This document shows, piece after piece, positions 1 through 14,500 of a stretch of 64,000 nt of DNA. Source of the DNA: Gymnogyps californianus (lineage: Eukaryota > Chordata > Aves > Accipitriformes > Cathartidae); assembly GCF_018139145.2 (NCBI RefSeq), contig NC_059486.1, forward strand, positions 8,742,001-8,806,000. The letters run 5' to 3'. Every line of letters begins with the position of its first letter. Positions within the stretch are counted from its first letter, which is position 1. The notes under the pieces were generated by a model. That model had not been told where the DNA came from, did not search any database, and was given only the letters and a program-made list of their open reading frames with translations. Both the position numbers and the translations under genes were made by a program.

Positions 1-1229
1 CTCGACAAATTAACTAAGGGACCCACACTCTAACCATGCAGCAGCTCTGGGCTACGTGCACCATCTTCACCCCACATCACCCAGAAGAGCAGGCAGCAGT
101 ACAGAAAAGCATGCTGGAAGGTGTGTGGGGAGGAGCTCCATTTCTGCTCAGTCTCCCACCCCAAACAGAACAAGTCTCTCGCCAGACCCTGGCTGAAATT
201 TGGCACCTTTGCCTCTTTGCATGCAGTACAGATGGCAGGATAGACGCGCCTGCTGGTGCCGGAAAGCTGTGCCAGTTCTCAGGAGGTGGCAGGGAGGGAA
301 GGCATTAGCAGAGAAGGGTCACCAAGATCAGTGCTCACTTCCCTGATCTCAGCCTCTTTTCGAGAGGCTGCTGGAAAGATTTGGGAAGAGGAGGGTCTCA
401 CTACTAGATGCCACTCTCCAAGTATTTAAAGGATCTCCCTCTTCCCCATAAATCGTGTGTCCTGCTTGATGATTTTTTTTTTCCTTCTCTCTGAACAGCT
501 GCTTATCTACCACTCGTTTCCCTGTCCATTCTTGTTGATTTAATTAATGCTCCTCTCAATATTCTCCAAGGAAACTAATGGCTTTGTTGGTCACTGAAAG
601 GTGCCAAGTAATTTGCATGACCATTTCCAGTTAAGATTCCTTAGAATATTGCTGTCAGCTAGCCTTGTTTTACAACAATTAGTTAAGCACATGAAAATGT
701 TCAGCTACGAGGATGCATAGTCTAAACGTGCAATCAGAAAGAGATAATACCCTTCCTCCTATTTCTCCTCCAACACCACTTGTACTGCATTCACTGCAGT
801 CTTACACCATACTCCTGTTCCACCAGAACCCAAATAAGGCTGCACTACAAATAAATAGAAAAGCTGCACAGATTTTTTTTTCTTTGTTTAGCCTCTATAA
901 TGTCTACTAGAGCCAAACGGAAAGACCAGGCTTTGGTTTCGACTGAGATATTAAAAGTCCTCCAGAGGCTGAAAATCATGCAAGGGAAAATTGGATTTTA
1001 AGGCACAATAAACATGTCTTCATGAGATACTAAAAACCTTTGCAAAATAAAAATAAATGTTCATGTAAACCAAACACCAGACATCATATATCTCATCAGC
1101 TGTAGGCCTGCATGCCCAGGAGAAAAAAACATATGCAATACTACAGGGTACAAGACTGGGTTTTCAGGCAAGGCAGTTGCTATTTGTGCCTCCATTCCCC
1201 AGCCCTGCTGGAAATGAAAATTATTCCCT

Positions 1230-1320
1230 CTTTCTCTCTCCTCACTCCCATGCCTAAACAACTACTTCCCAGTTCCCATTCCCTCCCCCTATCTGTAAAA
1301 TGAGGAAAATGAAAACAAAT
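1230..1320 (+). mobile_element. Possible MIR-type SINE relic
   Basis: A pyrimidine-rich stretch is followed by ctatctgtaaaatgaggaaa, which resembles the MIR core TTTCCTCATCTGTAAAATGGGGA. Upstream similarity (cctaaacaactacttcccag) is weak. It could be chance in a C/T-rich region. Confidence 0.3.
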
Positions 1321-2262
1321 CCTTAACAAGCCTCAATACCCAGAGACAAAACACACTGTGTAAGACCGAGGTATTATCATACAAAGTAAGCTTGCTTAGG
1401 GGCTCAAGGATTTTTTTGTGGATATAGTCACATATCAAAAGCAGTCTGAGAGTGCCTTACACAGCACACACGCTGTGAATCTGTAAACTTTTTAGTGGTC
1501 ATTTGCACATAAAAAAAGCATGTTTTAAAAATCCTCGAAGATCAAAGCACATCAGAACAGAGTTTTAGATAAAAGGAAAGATAACATGGTGCAGAGATCC
1601 CCAGAGTCAACCCAGCGGTTTTCATGACATTTTAGTCGCATCTTTATTCCTTTCTATCTCAAAACCCCAAAGGTCAATTTATTTAAATTGGTCAAAGATC
1701 AGCTGGAAAGTGAGAAAGACTAGAAATAAATAGGGATTGACACACAGCGCACCTGAAAGATGCTTTTCAGAGAAAATACTTTTTCCTGTATTTGGAAAGC
1801 ACATCGTACACTTGGGGCACTAAATACTATTTCAAATAATTACCCAGGTAATTTGTAGAAGTCAGCTCAGGTGCATCAGTGACCAAGTACTGCAAATGGA
1901 CCTTGCTTGCTCTGTGACAGCGTATAAAATGGCTCACATGAAGCAGAACTCTCATCTTGTACGGGAACCAGAATGTCCTTCTGATAAGCACAGAACAATA
2001 TACCAAATATCCAAGGCCATCATTCAGTAGAAATAGCTTCCAGCAAAATAATTCTCATCAACCACAGAAACTACACCTATATGCGCAAAATCTGACTACA
2101 GTCATGCAACTGTACAACTATATGCAAAGAAGACATTTCATCATGTTCTGTGGTACTCTATACTTGCTTAAAAGTAAGCACAATTCTCTGCACTTTAATT
2201 AAAAAAGAAAAGTATATGAGAAAGACATCAAAAGTTGTTGCTAAACGCTTCAAGTATGCCCA

Positions 2263-2303
2263 CAAGCCACATTTTTGTGGCTTGCTTTTGCCATCAAAAT
2301 GGC
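2263..2303. repeat. Two adjacent small hairpins
   Basis: CAAGCCACA (2263-2271) pairs perfectly with TGTGGCTTG (2276-2284) around a 4-T loop. Six bases later GCCAT (2290-2294) pairs with ATGGC (2299-2303) around CAAA. No function is evident. Confidence 0.6.
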
Positions 2304-2396
2304 TTTGCACCATTATATTTTAAAAGAATAATCTTGAAACAGGGGCTTGTATGAACCTTTATAACCTTTTTTGAGATACCAGTCTTCTGGACTGGT

Positions 2397-2424
2397 GGTG
2401 GGACAGGGCTGGTGGGACAGAGCT
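2397..2424 (+). repeat. 14-bp tandem duplication
   Basis: GGTGGGACAGGGCT (2397-2410) is followed directly by GGTGGGACAGAGCT (2411-2424), one mismatch. Confidence 0.8.
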
Positions 2425-4746
2425 AGAAGTGTGGGGCACTGGTTACGCAAAGGGGCAGTGGTGGTGTATCAGCCCTGGGCTGAAGCATGACACGCCATCT
2501 CTAAAGACACCAGGCAAAGCAAAACCCCTTGCTGAAAAGCACTTGCAAGAACAGAGTGTTCCCTCCCTCGCAAAGACAGCACATCCAAATCAAATCGTTT
2601 AGCCTTCACTTTTCCAAATTCTGAATAGCAGTGAAAATCTGGAGCTGGACCATCGTCAAGAGTGAAAAGTGCTCCCTAGCTCATTAATGTACAACCCCAC
2701 ATTCAAATTCAAGACTTTATGGACAGCTACAAACAATCAGCCAGACAACATTACTTTGCATTAATCAAGCCACTGCTGACACTTGACAGCAGTGAACACA
2801 TGATTTGTCTAATTTGTTTTAATAGAGAATACTGTCAATTTACCAAAATTATTTTATTAAGCTCTTTAGAAGACTCTGAAGTTCCTTAGAAACCCAGACC
2901 TTCTGGTTCCTTAACAATTAATTTTGCTGCATTGTAAACAGAATTGTTACCTTAATCCAGTAAAATAGAGATAGACTCATCATGATTTGAAACAAATTTG
3001 GCCAAAATACAAAAGAAATAATCAAGAAAGTTCATACATACAAACTGAAAGCCAGAAACTGAATGGACCCATCAGCTGAGGATGCAGTGTTAGAGAAGAA
3101 AGCTATTTTAATACCAGATGGCTATTTTAACCAATTTTAAAACTTATCTTTGGCCCTTTTTACAATCAGGGACCCAATGATCTGAAAATTCCTCCTGTGA
3201 AGATCAGTTTCCTAAAATGCATCACAATCTGACCACCTAAATAAAATACGTGTGTTTATGAATTATCTGTCATGGTCACCAGTCACTTCACAGTATTGGT
3301 TAGGACTTTAGAAAGCAGACACCTGATGGTCGAGAGAAGAGCTATTTAAATGGGGCTGGGGAAAGCCTGAGAAATGGCAGCAGGTACTATCTGTGGTATA
3401 TTCAGGCTTGTAAGGCTCGAGGTAGAGGCAGCAGGAGAGACCTCTGTGCAGTTTGCAGAATGTAATCCACTCTATATCATCAGCCATCTCCTGGCTGTTA
3501 GCCACCTTGCATTTTGCCTTTTTATTGCAGTAAGTAATACTTAATTTTTACCAGATGTTCACTCATCAATATCCCCAGAGGCTGCTTCAAGCACATTCAC
3601 TTCCCCCTTAGCCTTTTCAAACTGGTAAAGTCTACCAGCAACCCTCTGATTCCTCCCAGCCTTTTCACAAATCCAAAGCTGGGATGGATGAAAAGATGGT
3701 AGAGACAGCCTATCCCTTTCAGAGGGTACGAAAGCCATGTCATTGCAGCAGTCATCTAAGTTTCTACAGCACTGATTTCCAGTTTGTAGCATTCTGAGTA
3801 CTTCTAGAAGAGTCTGCAAAAGGTAACTATGAACAACACAAGCCAACCACCAAGTAAAGTTAAATTCCCTCCACTGGGACTAGCACCTCAGTGATTTCTT
3901 TCTACCTTTTTTTTTTAAGGGAACTCAAGAAGAAAAAAGTTGAAGGCCACTATTCTATCGTAAAACAAATTTCAGGAGGGCAGTTATGCAGGCTCATGGA
4001 GAGACTACAAAACACAAGCCATATGAACCCTTTTCCTCTCTCTTGTTTTAAAGGTAAAGTGGGTGAACACACAGTGTTTCTCTTGGAAGTAGGACTAGTT
4101 GGCTCAAACTCTCCAAACATAAAATTACTGAGCTTGCTTGGGAAATCTATGCAAGTTGTACTATTACTTCAAACTCTAACAAGATGGCTGGGGTACTGCT
4201 AGCCAAGTGTGTGGGTCATGTGGTGCTCTTATTTGCTAATGAACATTGAGGGTGGGTTGGCCCTGCGAACAAAAACCTGAGAAACATCATAACTTGGCTC
4301 AGGGCATGCTCTCTGATAAATGCTGGGAATACGTACTGGAAATATGTATTTTCAAAGTCTGCCTGGAATAAACCACTCTCTCATACCAGCAGTTCAGGCA
4401 GAGTTTTTTTCCCCACTTACTGCCCCTTTGAAACTGGGGCACAGTTTCTATTTGCAAGCTCATTTAAGAGCTTACCTCCTCTGGCATACATGCAAGCTGG
4501 GATCTTTGCAGCCCTCAGGAGGCAGGGGATGCACCAAAAACCCAGGCTTTCTCCCAGGTAGGCATCAGGTATTGCCACAGCAGCTAAATGGCTCTGGTTC
4601 AGTTTTAAACCTCCACCTTGCTGCCTGGGTTGGATGCACAGCAATTCCACCCCACCTTAGACTGCCAGATCTTCACGCCTGTGCTGCTGAATTCACGTTT
4701 TGACCCTCCAACTCCCTTCACCATACCCTCCCCACTTTCAACCTAA

Positions 4747-4762
4747 TTTTTTTTTTTTTTTT
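4747..4762 (+). repeat. Poly(T) tract, 16 T
   Basis: Uninterrupted T run followed by AAAC. One of only four T-runs of 14 or more on this strand. Confidence 0.85.
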
Positions 4763-7700
4763 AAACTACAGAAGTTTGTTTAAACAAAGAGGCGCTCTTG
4801 GCCTCAAAGATATTTTCTCTTTTTTCCCCATTCCCTTCCCTTGCCCTTTTCCCAGCAGAAATCATCCTCACATGCTGTGTCTGTTCCACATGGAGGAACT
4901 TCCCTTTGCCCCTGCTCACCCCTCCCCATGAGGGCTTCAAATCACGAGTTTTACGGTGCCCCTTGCACTGCAGCTGAGACTGAAGAAAGGAGGATCAAAG
5001 CAGCTGTGAATAAATAACGCTAATAATAATGGTGGTGTTATGAACATTAATTATTAATACATTTTATTTCTAAACCACCATGACAGTCTAGACCACCCTG
5101 CAAAAGATGAGGTACATCTGTTACACACTCTTCCCTGAAAGCAGAATTAGAGGAGTTTGTGGATTTGAAAGGTTTGAACAGTGTCAGCAGTCAGAAAATA
5201 CCCCACTTTAGATAAATTCAACAGGTTGACATCCCAGCAGCCAGCGACCGGTTCAGCAGGTAGCATGGTGCAGAGTCCAGTAAATAAAAGAGCTTCCTGC
5301 AAAGCATGGGGTTTTTAAATGTTGTCTGAACTGAGAGAATGCAGAAAGTCTGCAAGAACAAAAATTTAGGCTGGACATGTCACCAGCCTAGTTTTGCTCA
5401 ACTGTCATACACAAATACAGGATCTTGCTGTTATGTTTTCAAGAGGTACTTAAAGTGTTAACATTTCAGAGCTTTAAAATACTCCTGTAAGTAGAATGGG
5501 CATAAAGGTGACAAGAGGCAGGAAAGTACCATGACGACAAGATCGATAATTTTAAGATCTCACTGCTCTTTCAACAAGGTGTTAAACACGATCTCAGCAC
5601 CTTGGCATACCCTGCATCAAGTTTCTGCTGTCTTGGCTGCACCTCGCAACACTGACCAGCTTTGTGGCAAAACCCAGAGCACCTGAGCGCACATTCAGCA
5701 AGTAACACAAGCCCGTGTCAAAGCCAAAAAGAAAATAGATTCAAAACCAACCAGGTGGCTTTCTGCTCTGTTACTGGGCTCAGGACATGCCCATCACTGG
5801 CACCACAAACCCCAGGCGGGATCTGCATGCCAGAGGTTCAACTTCGACTGCTAACTTTCAACACTTCTGTCTCTCTCATGAATAATCACCATGTGTGTGC
5901 AATTACAGACCCAAGGCAAAGTGCTATTTTGCATTTTTCTCTTCAGTGTCAGAAACTGCCTACTCCATTAGGTATTCCAGAACAAGGACTTAATGGCCCT
6001 GGGTTCTCCGCAAGTAATAGCTATTCCGGAAGGAAGGAAGCAACTCCGTTCTTTCCTTTAGAGCTGGGGCAGATCTGAGCTTCCAAGTCTCACACAGACA
6101 CTCCCAAGAGGCAAAAAACCAAACAAAAGCAAGAAACCCACATGGATTTGATGGGAAAATTACAATTCAGAAGACAACACATTTGCTGATCCTATGAGTC
6201 TTTCACTAATGCATTCCCCAAAAGGATTTTTTCCTACCTAGTCTTTTTTTTTGTTTGAATGAAGGCCCTAGGAATATGCAAATGTGTAAGTTGTTGGGTA
6301 AAGCTGTGATGTTAGTCATCACCTTACACTTAATTTTACAGAAAAGCAAACTGACATTTAAAAATAAAGTCTATACAGGCAGAAGAAATTAGATAGAAAA
6401 TACCTTAAACACTGTTTAGACTAAACATTAATGCAAATGTTTTTCAACACAATTTTAAAAACACCTCTACTATTATAGAAAAGCAATTAAGTTGTATCTT
6501 CCTTCTCTACAATACAAAGTTAAATACTGCTAAATTGATTTACCTGAATTTTTTTAATCCATGACTCAGTCTAGTCAATTATCAAGGGGGATGCTGAAAA
6601 CGCTTCATATGTCTCTATGACGAGAAGCCTTTTCTCAAGCACCAGAGACAGAAACGAAGCCCCAAACAGCTCCAGTCTACAGAGCTTCAGGCCATAACTT
6701 CGTTGGGACACAGACATTCTTGACAGGTGGAGGATAATCACAAGGCTGGATCCAGCCATGTGGTTCCACCTACTTAAACAGAAAGGTGCTATTTTAGAAT
6801 GACATAGTAAATAGGTGCAGTCTCCTGTGGACAAGCTCTAAAAACACTTCAAATTGTTTGAGCTTAAGTGGCCTTATAACTAGGAACTGAGCTGGTTTAG
6901 AATGCCCATGTCTGAAAAGAAGGATTTCTGTGTGTTCCTAAACTAGCTGTGTACGTACAACCCCGGCAACTGGAATGCCAAAAAAGATGGATTTACCCTT
7001 AAACAACTATCAGCTTCTAAGTAAGGAAAACAAGGTGGTGGTGGCAGGGGGAACCAAGATTAAATTTTAGTAATTGGGTACAACAGTTTATTCCAGTGTT
7101 ACCATTTTCTGTCTCTTTTTGAGCAACAGGCTTTCACCACAAGCAAAATGAAAAATCTAAGTGGAGAACAACAGTGGAAACAGTTTCACATCCCTTTTAG
7201 CAAGCCTTCAGACTTTTTTTTTTAATTGTGAATTCTCTTCATTGGAAGTCTTACCTGAACTCATGAAGCTCATGCTAAGAGACAGAAAGTCCTGTACTCT
7301 CTACAAGTATCACCGTTGTGTCAGTGGATGTTTGAAAACGATGTTACCTGGACAAAACTTTACATCAGTGAATATTAAAGACAGTGAAGACGAAATCTGC
7401 CCATTCAGTGCACACACACTTCTGACTGTGCAAAAATAATTCACTGTCCTTTCAGAGCATCCCCATGGCCTGTGCTTATGGCCAGTTCAGTAGCTGCTTT
7501 TAATCATCTTTACCCTTCTAACTAGTCCTCACATTAACTCAAAGCACACTATCTTTTTCACTTCCTTTTTCGAGGGCAGCAAGAGGGATCAAGACGAGAA
7601 TAGCTAAAATATAAAACAGATGCTTTAATGTTTGTGATCTTTAATGTTTCCTGAGTTTTCACTACCATGTAATTTTAAGGGCTAATTACGAAATTACTGT

Positions 7701-10177
7701 CTACGTTCAAAAGAATTTTCCTCCAAACCAACATGCAAGTTCCTTACGAACATCCAAGTCACCCACAGAGACATTTTAGTAGGGGTAACAGTCCCATGTG
7801 AGTGGGCTTCTTGGCTAACCCTTCCCCCTGTATCATCTGACTTGGTCTCAAAAGTATGATGCTTTTTGGTAATTTTCAATCACTAAATCTAAAACAAAAC
7901 AGATGCCAATCTGTGTTAGTATTACAGTAAGCTTTATAACCCTAAACACAACATAGCAATAACGTGGTAGATGTCATTGGCTTGTCTTCCTGATGTTCGC
8001 ATTTGAAGAAACCAAACTAAATAAAAATCCTCTTTCTTTAAATTGAACTTGACAGCCTAAGTTTCCGGACTGGTCTGATCTTGCACTTTGTGGAGACACA
8101 GCTTGTGGGTTCACGCCAAGGGAGACAGCGGTATGATTCACAGTCGGGGGGGAGCAGAGGGAAACAAATCAAGTTTTACTTTCAAGAAAGGTGGGATCTA
8201 GAGAAGCCCGGGGCGGGTGCCTGGAGAGGACAAAAAAACTGGCCTGCAACTTCACTCCAGGCAAAAAGACAGTTCATTTGACCCATGTGCTCTTTTTCTC
8301 TGCTCTTGAATTCTTCACTGCCTGCCCTTTAGCTGTGATTTACTAAAGGCTTTACGCAGATATTTCTCAGTCTTCAGCTGCAGATGAATGATCACTATAA
8401 GAAATGCTCAAAATCATACTGTTATGATTAGGGACATATTTAACACTCCCATAAGCAGCAGAGTCAGCTTTTAGAACCAGTTTGTGATCTGTAATTGTAG
8501 TCTTCAGCTAAAAGTTTTCTCAGTGAAAATATTTTTAACACTTCTGTTTTAACCAATACAACTACCAAGTTGGCCAGTTATTTGCTATCAGGATCTTCAC
8601 ATTTCTAGCAGTTGAACCCAAGAGGCAATTAATGCAAGTATAATCCAAAGATAATAATTTAAAAGTGCACAAACAAGGATACTGCAGGGGTGCATTAACA
8701 GCCTGCTTGTTTGCATTCAACTCCTTGACTATTGTGTTGCCTTGCTGCCAGTACACGCTTGCCAATTCCAGTAACCACATTTTATAAACCAATTGTTATT
8801 AATAGGAATCATAAGCCACATGCACACACACAAAGGACTCCACAGCTTCCACACACAGAAAAGAAACTTCAGTCTCTCTTAAGAAGCTATGTAAAGTTCA
8901 TGAAAAATTTCTACGGTACTTGGAGTTTGCAAGGAAGGAGTAGGAAAGCAGAGAGTGTACTGTGCTCAGCTCTATCTCCGTCTCTAACCACCTGGAGTGA
9001 AGTCTCCTGGACTTCACCAGTAGCTTCACTGAGCATCTATGACAGTAATCACCTTGGTTAGGAATAGAACTGGATACTACCAAGGTAAATGTAACAAAGC
9101 CAACCATTCTGAACGTTCATGTAAGTAAAATAAGCTTTGGGATTATCATATGCACCCCTACGGTGCAGAGCTCTGCAGAAACAAAGATTCCTTGGTCATC
9201 TTCACTATTACAATTTTCTTTGGGGATCTGTGGTTGCTCTGTAATTGCATTCCACCAGACCTGCGTACAGTCGCTGTCATGCTCACACTGTGAACCAACT
9301 AATTGTGTCAACAAAGATAAAGCTCACTTCCAGCCCTGGAGAGCTCTCACAAATACAGACTGATAGAAGCGGGTTGAGGGGAGGAAAGCTTTGAAAGCTC
9401 AAAAAGTAACTGAATTTATAAAAAGCACACTTTCCAGTCTCAGGATGTATGGCAACCCGCAAAAACATGTTTAAAAATTCAGCCAAACACACTGAGAGGG
9501 GAGCAAAACTCACCCAGGTAAGGTAATGTGTCATAAAATGACTAATAGTACCACTAAGACTCAATTGACAGCAAGACAATGGCAAGCAAAATATATTGCT
9601 TCATTTCATTTTTCCCTCATGCTCCCTCAATAAATCTGAGGCAGGGAAAGCAAGCTTTGAAAGCACAGAATGGTAACAGAGAACAATGAAAAAACCAGCA
9701 AAATTCAAACTTGAATCAGAGGAAAACACACAACAGAGCGATGGAAATAAATTCCACTTTTATCTCTGCAAAACCATGGTTGTCTTCAGAACGATGCTGT
9801 GCACACTTCTGCTTTCCCAGGGAAAATGCCACAAGTATACGTATCCTTAACATTGCTGCAAATGTCCTCCCCAAATCCAGACTGACCAGTCTCCGCAGCT
9901 GGGGAAGATGGACAGGCTTCCCTGTGTTCACTGCACACAGCTAGTTATCACAGGTATTTTCTGAGTTCGTGCCCTAACTTGTTCCACATTGTTTTACTCA
10001 CACCTGTGTCTCAAGTTTCTTCTTCCCCTTCTCCCAGACAGGGTTTTTCCAATTATTGGTCAGCTTTTGCTCCATTAGAGCCCAAAATTATTTACCTTTT
10101 AGATACATCACAGAGCACTCCCTTGCCTACCCCATCCCAGGGATGAGGTTGTCCAAGACGGGTATCTATGTGCTGCT

Positions 10178-10207
10178 CTTTCTATTATAATTCTTTCTAT
10201 TATAACT
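10178..10207 (+). repeat. 15-bp tandem duplication
   Basis: The unit CTTTCTATTATAATT at 10178-10192 is followed directly by a copy at 10193-10207 with one mismatch (CT for TT near the end). Confidence 0.8.
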
Positions 10208-11571
10208 TTAAGGAACAGACAGCAGAGTTGGGAAGGCAGTCACCTGTGGTTAGTCCCGTAACAGTATCAAACTTCTCTTTGCCACTCCTGTTATTTTAAA
10301 ATATTAAAAACGCTGCTCTTGCACATTCTGCCATGTAGAATAGGGACAAAAAAATGCACTGAGCTTTTCAATGGAAATTGTTTCAGCAGATTTGGCATGC
10401 GATGTTTTTGAAAGGCTCACAAAACACAGCTATCCCATTGATTTCAACTTCAGTCTAAATGTTTCTGTAATAAACAAATGGTGACTGAAACTCACCATGA
10501 ATTCAAAAGTTAAGAAGTTCAAACTGAAGAGACTACAGTGTCATTTACTTCCACGCCATCCAAAAGGATGCACATCCTCGACTGCTTTGGCAAGTAGTAG
10601 TAAAAATGCCAATTATGTTTTCTAGGAATAGTTAACTGGAAAGGTTTGTGTTTCTCTGTTTTCTCTCAATCTCTAGCAGCAAGAGGAAAAAAAAAATCCA
10701 ACCTTTCACCTGCTCATCAATTTAATAAAATGTCAAAAACACACAGGATCACTTGAGCATGCAGATTTTACTCCATTATTATACCATATAATTTCAACAG
10801 CCTGTGGTTTTATTGTCCACTAAAAGCAGTAACTTACTGAAGTGAAAAAACCAGTGGTATTGCATTTATGGTACAACACCACAACACACTCACAACCTTA
10901 AAGCTGAAACTTGTTTGTATGTCCTCATGTGCAAAAGTCATCAAGGCTTTTTGGAACAAACAAATTTTTTTTTTCTGTTAAAAGTAGTGAATAGGTGACA
11001 ATACAGCTTTATATTTAATTAAATAAAAATGAAGTCATCGTACGCATTACAGGAATTGCTTTATCTAAAATGACTCAGCTCTGTCCCGTCAGGGGCCAGC
11101 CACCACTGATACTGCTGCATAAAAACCAGATTTCATTCCTTACCTTCCCCGTACCACATATCTCTAATATTTATGGGCAGTCTGGTAATGGAGATTAGGC
11201 TATGACTTATCAGGCTGCAATAAGGCATGTTAACATGGAATTATGGCCTTTTAGCATAACCAATAATGATGGGTAATGTTATTTACCTGAAGAAAGAAAC
11301 ATCGCTGTCACAGCTGCAGCTCATTCTAGTGAGCATAATTTAGTTCAATCATTTATAAATGCCTGCCTTGCTTATGCTTTCCATTTTAATTTCCTTGTAC
11401 TCCTTTAGTACTCCTTGTACTAAATCTCACCATATTTAGAAAGACAGTTTGGATGTCCTACATAATAACCTATGAACGTAACCAAAGGAAAGCCTGACAC
11501 GCACTATTATTTTACCAAAGTGAGATCCATTGACCAGTCACGTCACCTGAAGACTAATCCTGCAAACACAG

Positions 11572-11589
11572 ACACACACACACACACAC
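11572..11589 (+). repeat. (AC)9 microsatellite
   Basis: Nine AC units preceded by a partial run (acacag). A likely polymorphic marker. Confidence 0.85.
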
Positions 11590-14500
11590 CTGAGGCACAG
11601 CCGGTCCTGCTGACTGCAATGCCATGACTCACGCCCGCTCGTAAATGTTTGCACAACAGATGGAGACCTGACACATATAAATAGGTCTGAGGTCACGCTT
11701 CAGCTCCCCAAGATTTTTTTCCATCTCTTCCCCTTCCTTGATGCAGCAAAACGATTGCATTTAAAGCTGCATGGTATTCTGCATGAATAGTACACACAAC
11801 TGCACTCACCATTTAAGACAAATTCCGTCTTTTCTGTCATTTCTTCTATCTCTAAGCTAAACTCAAGACCTCACGTTTTGCTCATCCATCATAAAAACAG
11901 CTAAACACCATTGGCAGAGAAGCCATTCCCAAGCAGGTATGAGAGAGCTGTTGAGTCAGCCTCCCAAGCCCTCCAGCCGCCAGCGGCTGGGAGCACGCAC
12001 ACGGGATCTCTGCTGGGATTCTCTTCCCATCCCTCTTCCACAGGATGGTTTCCCTCAACTGGGCCCGATTCACAAAACAAGAAAATCGGGGCAAATCACA
12101 ATGAAACAATTACGCTTCAAATAAGAATCATGGTTTCCCTACTCTGGATTTTTTTCCTCTCAGGCAACACCAATGATTTAGAAAATCCTACTTATTTTTA
12201 CATAGCAAGCATTCAAGGGCTGCCCCACAGCACTGCCATGAGGGAGATGTGCATGTCAGGTAAGCAGGCCACAACAAATTTGTAATTATCTGGTGAGATA
12301 CAGCAATTCTATAAATACCTCCAAAGAGTTTACTATATTTTACTTAACTTGAGCAGCCTTCGAGACTTAAGACTATCAAGCTATTCTGTGCATTGAGACA
12401 GCTGATTTGAGATCCAGAACAAGAGATTTCACAGGAGGAACAGGTGGATGACAAGGCGTTCTTACATTAAAAAAGCATCGTGATGATGAGTAAAAGGAGA
12501 TAAAAATTCTGAAAAACATCCATTGGATTTTTCTTTAAAGTCTGTAAGCTCTCTGACCAATTTTGCTAGTGATTAACAGAAGAAGCCCTTCAAAAGCCTG
12601 TTCATTCACAAGCCCACTCATTTATTCTCTGTATGCATGATGTGATCTTGGCACGTACGTAGACACTTGAGAAGAGATTATTTTCATCCGCCAATATAGT
12701 TATGACTTTGCTAATATGTCTTTCTTGTCCAGGATATTTTTAAGCAATCTGAAGACTAATGAATCATATGGAAGAAGAATGTTACTGGGCAGAATACATG
12801 ATGCATGAAAAAAGAAGACAGACAGCTGAACAATTAATTTTCGATTACAATTAAGTGAGGACATTTTCTGAGAACATTTACTCAGAAAAGACATCACTGG
12901 GACTTTGTAGTCACTTTTTCTGACATGAGCAAGATCACTCAAACTAGGCAGGTTCACGCAAACAGAAAATATCTAGCAAATTTTACAGACTAAGCAAGTT
13001 AATCTTGCACATGAAATATGAACACACAGAGAAGAAAACTTAATTCTTAAAATTGAATTAATTCCAGACCTTAAAGTACAGACTGGATATAAGCATCTGA
13101 GCTTGATCTGCTCATCGAATAGGCCTATTCTGCTAAAGCATAATTATCATCATACACCATCATCTCATGGGACTGCCCTGAAATGTTCTCAAAGTGGTCA
13201 GTAAAACTCTGGCTGTGCTAAATTATTTTCAAACTGGTGTTACTTTTACTTCTAAAAATACAGAGTGAATAACTTATCGTCTATTTGGAGAAGGGGGAAG
13301 TTAGATGGGTCTGTGTGACAATTTCCCATTTTACTTCAATTCAGTTAACACACGGAGAAAAGAAAAGGGGAATTCATAAGCCAACTAATTTTAAAGAAAA
13401 CAAAAACTGGATTACATCCATGAGATATTTAAAAGACAATACTGGACTTTAAGCTCAGAATTGCAACACTCAAAGAAGAGCAGGCAAGAACAGACTAGGA
13501 AAAAAAACCAACAACTATGGGCCATTAAGTCAGCAGCAGCAAAGGAAAAAATGTGTTTCAGAGAGCTTTTTAATTACAAGTATTAATCCTTACTAAGTAT
13601 TAATTAGGGAGGGTTTTTTTCCCTGAAGTGCAACCCAGTGTATAAAATACTGTCCAACAAGGCTACTCTTTTGGGGAGAAAAGAAAAATTTTTGCATGCA
13701 TGTGGTTACTTTGCTTTTTCAATCTGTCATGTTATCCAAGACTTTTATGGCGTTTCAATCACCAGCTATGGTGAAAGTGTAACTGTTACAACAAGAGGAA
13801 ATGAAAACACAAGTGGCTCTGATTAGAAGCTTATGCAGAAGAATTAAGCATTACAGAAAGGTACTGTCTTAGCTGAAAATAAATTCTTCATAAACAAGAG
13901 AGCTGCTAACTTGGGATGAATGGTTAACTACCTCTTAGCCTTTCCTCTTCCCTTCTACTAACCCAGTAAGGGCTTCACCCACCATAAGATCTAATCAAAT
14001 GTGCTAATAATGAGACCAGGAGGAAAGGGACAGCAGGACAGATGAGCTCTGCCTCACCTAGTAGTACTGCATCCAGGCTTTACAAGACTATGCATATGAA
14101 AGGACAAGCTCTCTTTAAGGACAAGCCAATTAAAATCTTAATTATACAAACTAGAGGGTAAAGACGCCCCTGAAAGAGAGAAGTAAACACCCACAGGAGA
14201 AGCAGCATTATAGTATTTTTTTAAATTGTTATTAGAAGAGACTTTCAGTGACTGAGGGATTAATTCATCTGCTTTATGCATTCAATTTATTCATATACGC
14301 ATCATGTTTGTTCATTATACTACTCTTTCAAACCGTGCACATACACACAAAGTTCCTCTGAAGCCTGAAACAACCCACCTCTGAGCAGATGCAAGTCTTG
14401 TAAAAGATTAATAGGCACAACAAGCAATCTCGGCTGCAGGGGGAAAAATATCCTAGTTAAATATTTCAGCGCTTTCATCAAACATCTGTCCTCTACACTG

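Noticed and set aside
7255..7274. 20-bp minus-strand segment between a pyrimidine-rich acceptor and a GTAAGA donor
   Set aside because: It is too short to be credible as an exon without transcript evidence. Such pairs are expected by chance in long non-coding DNA.
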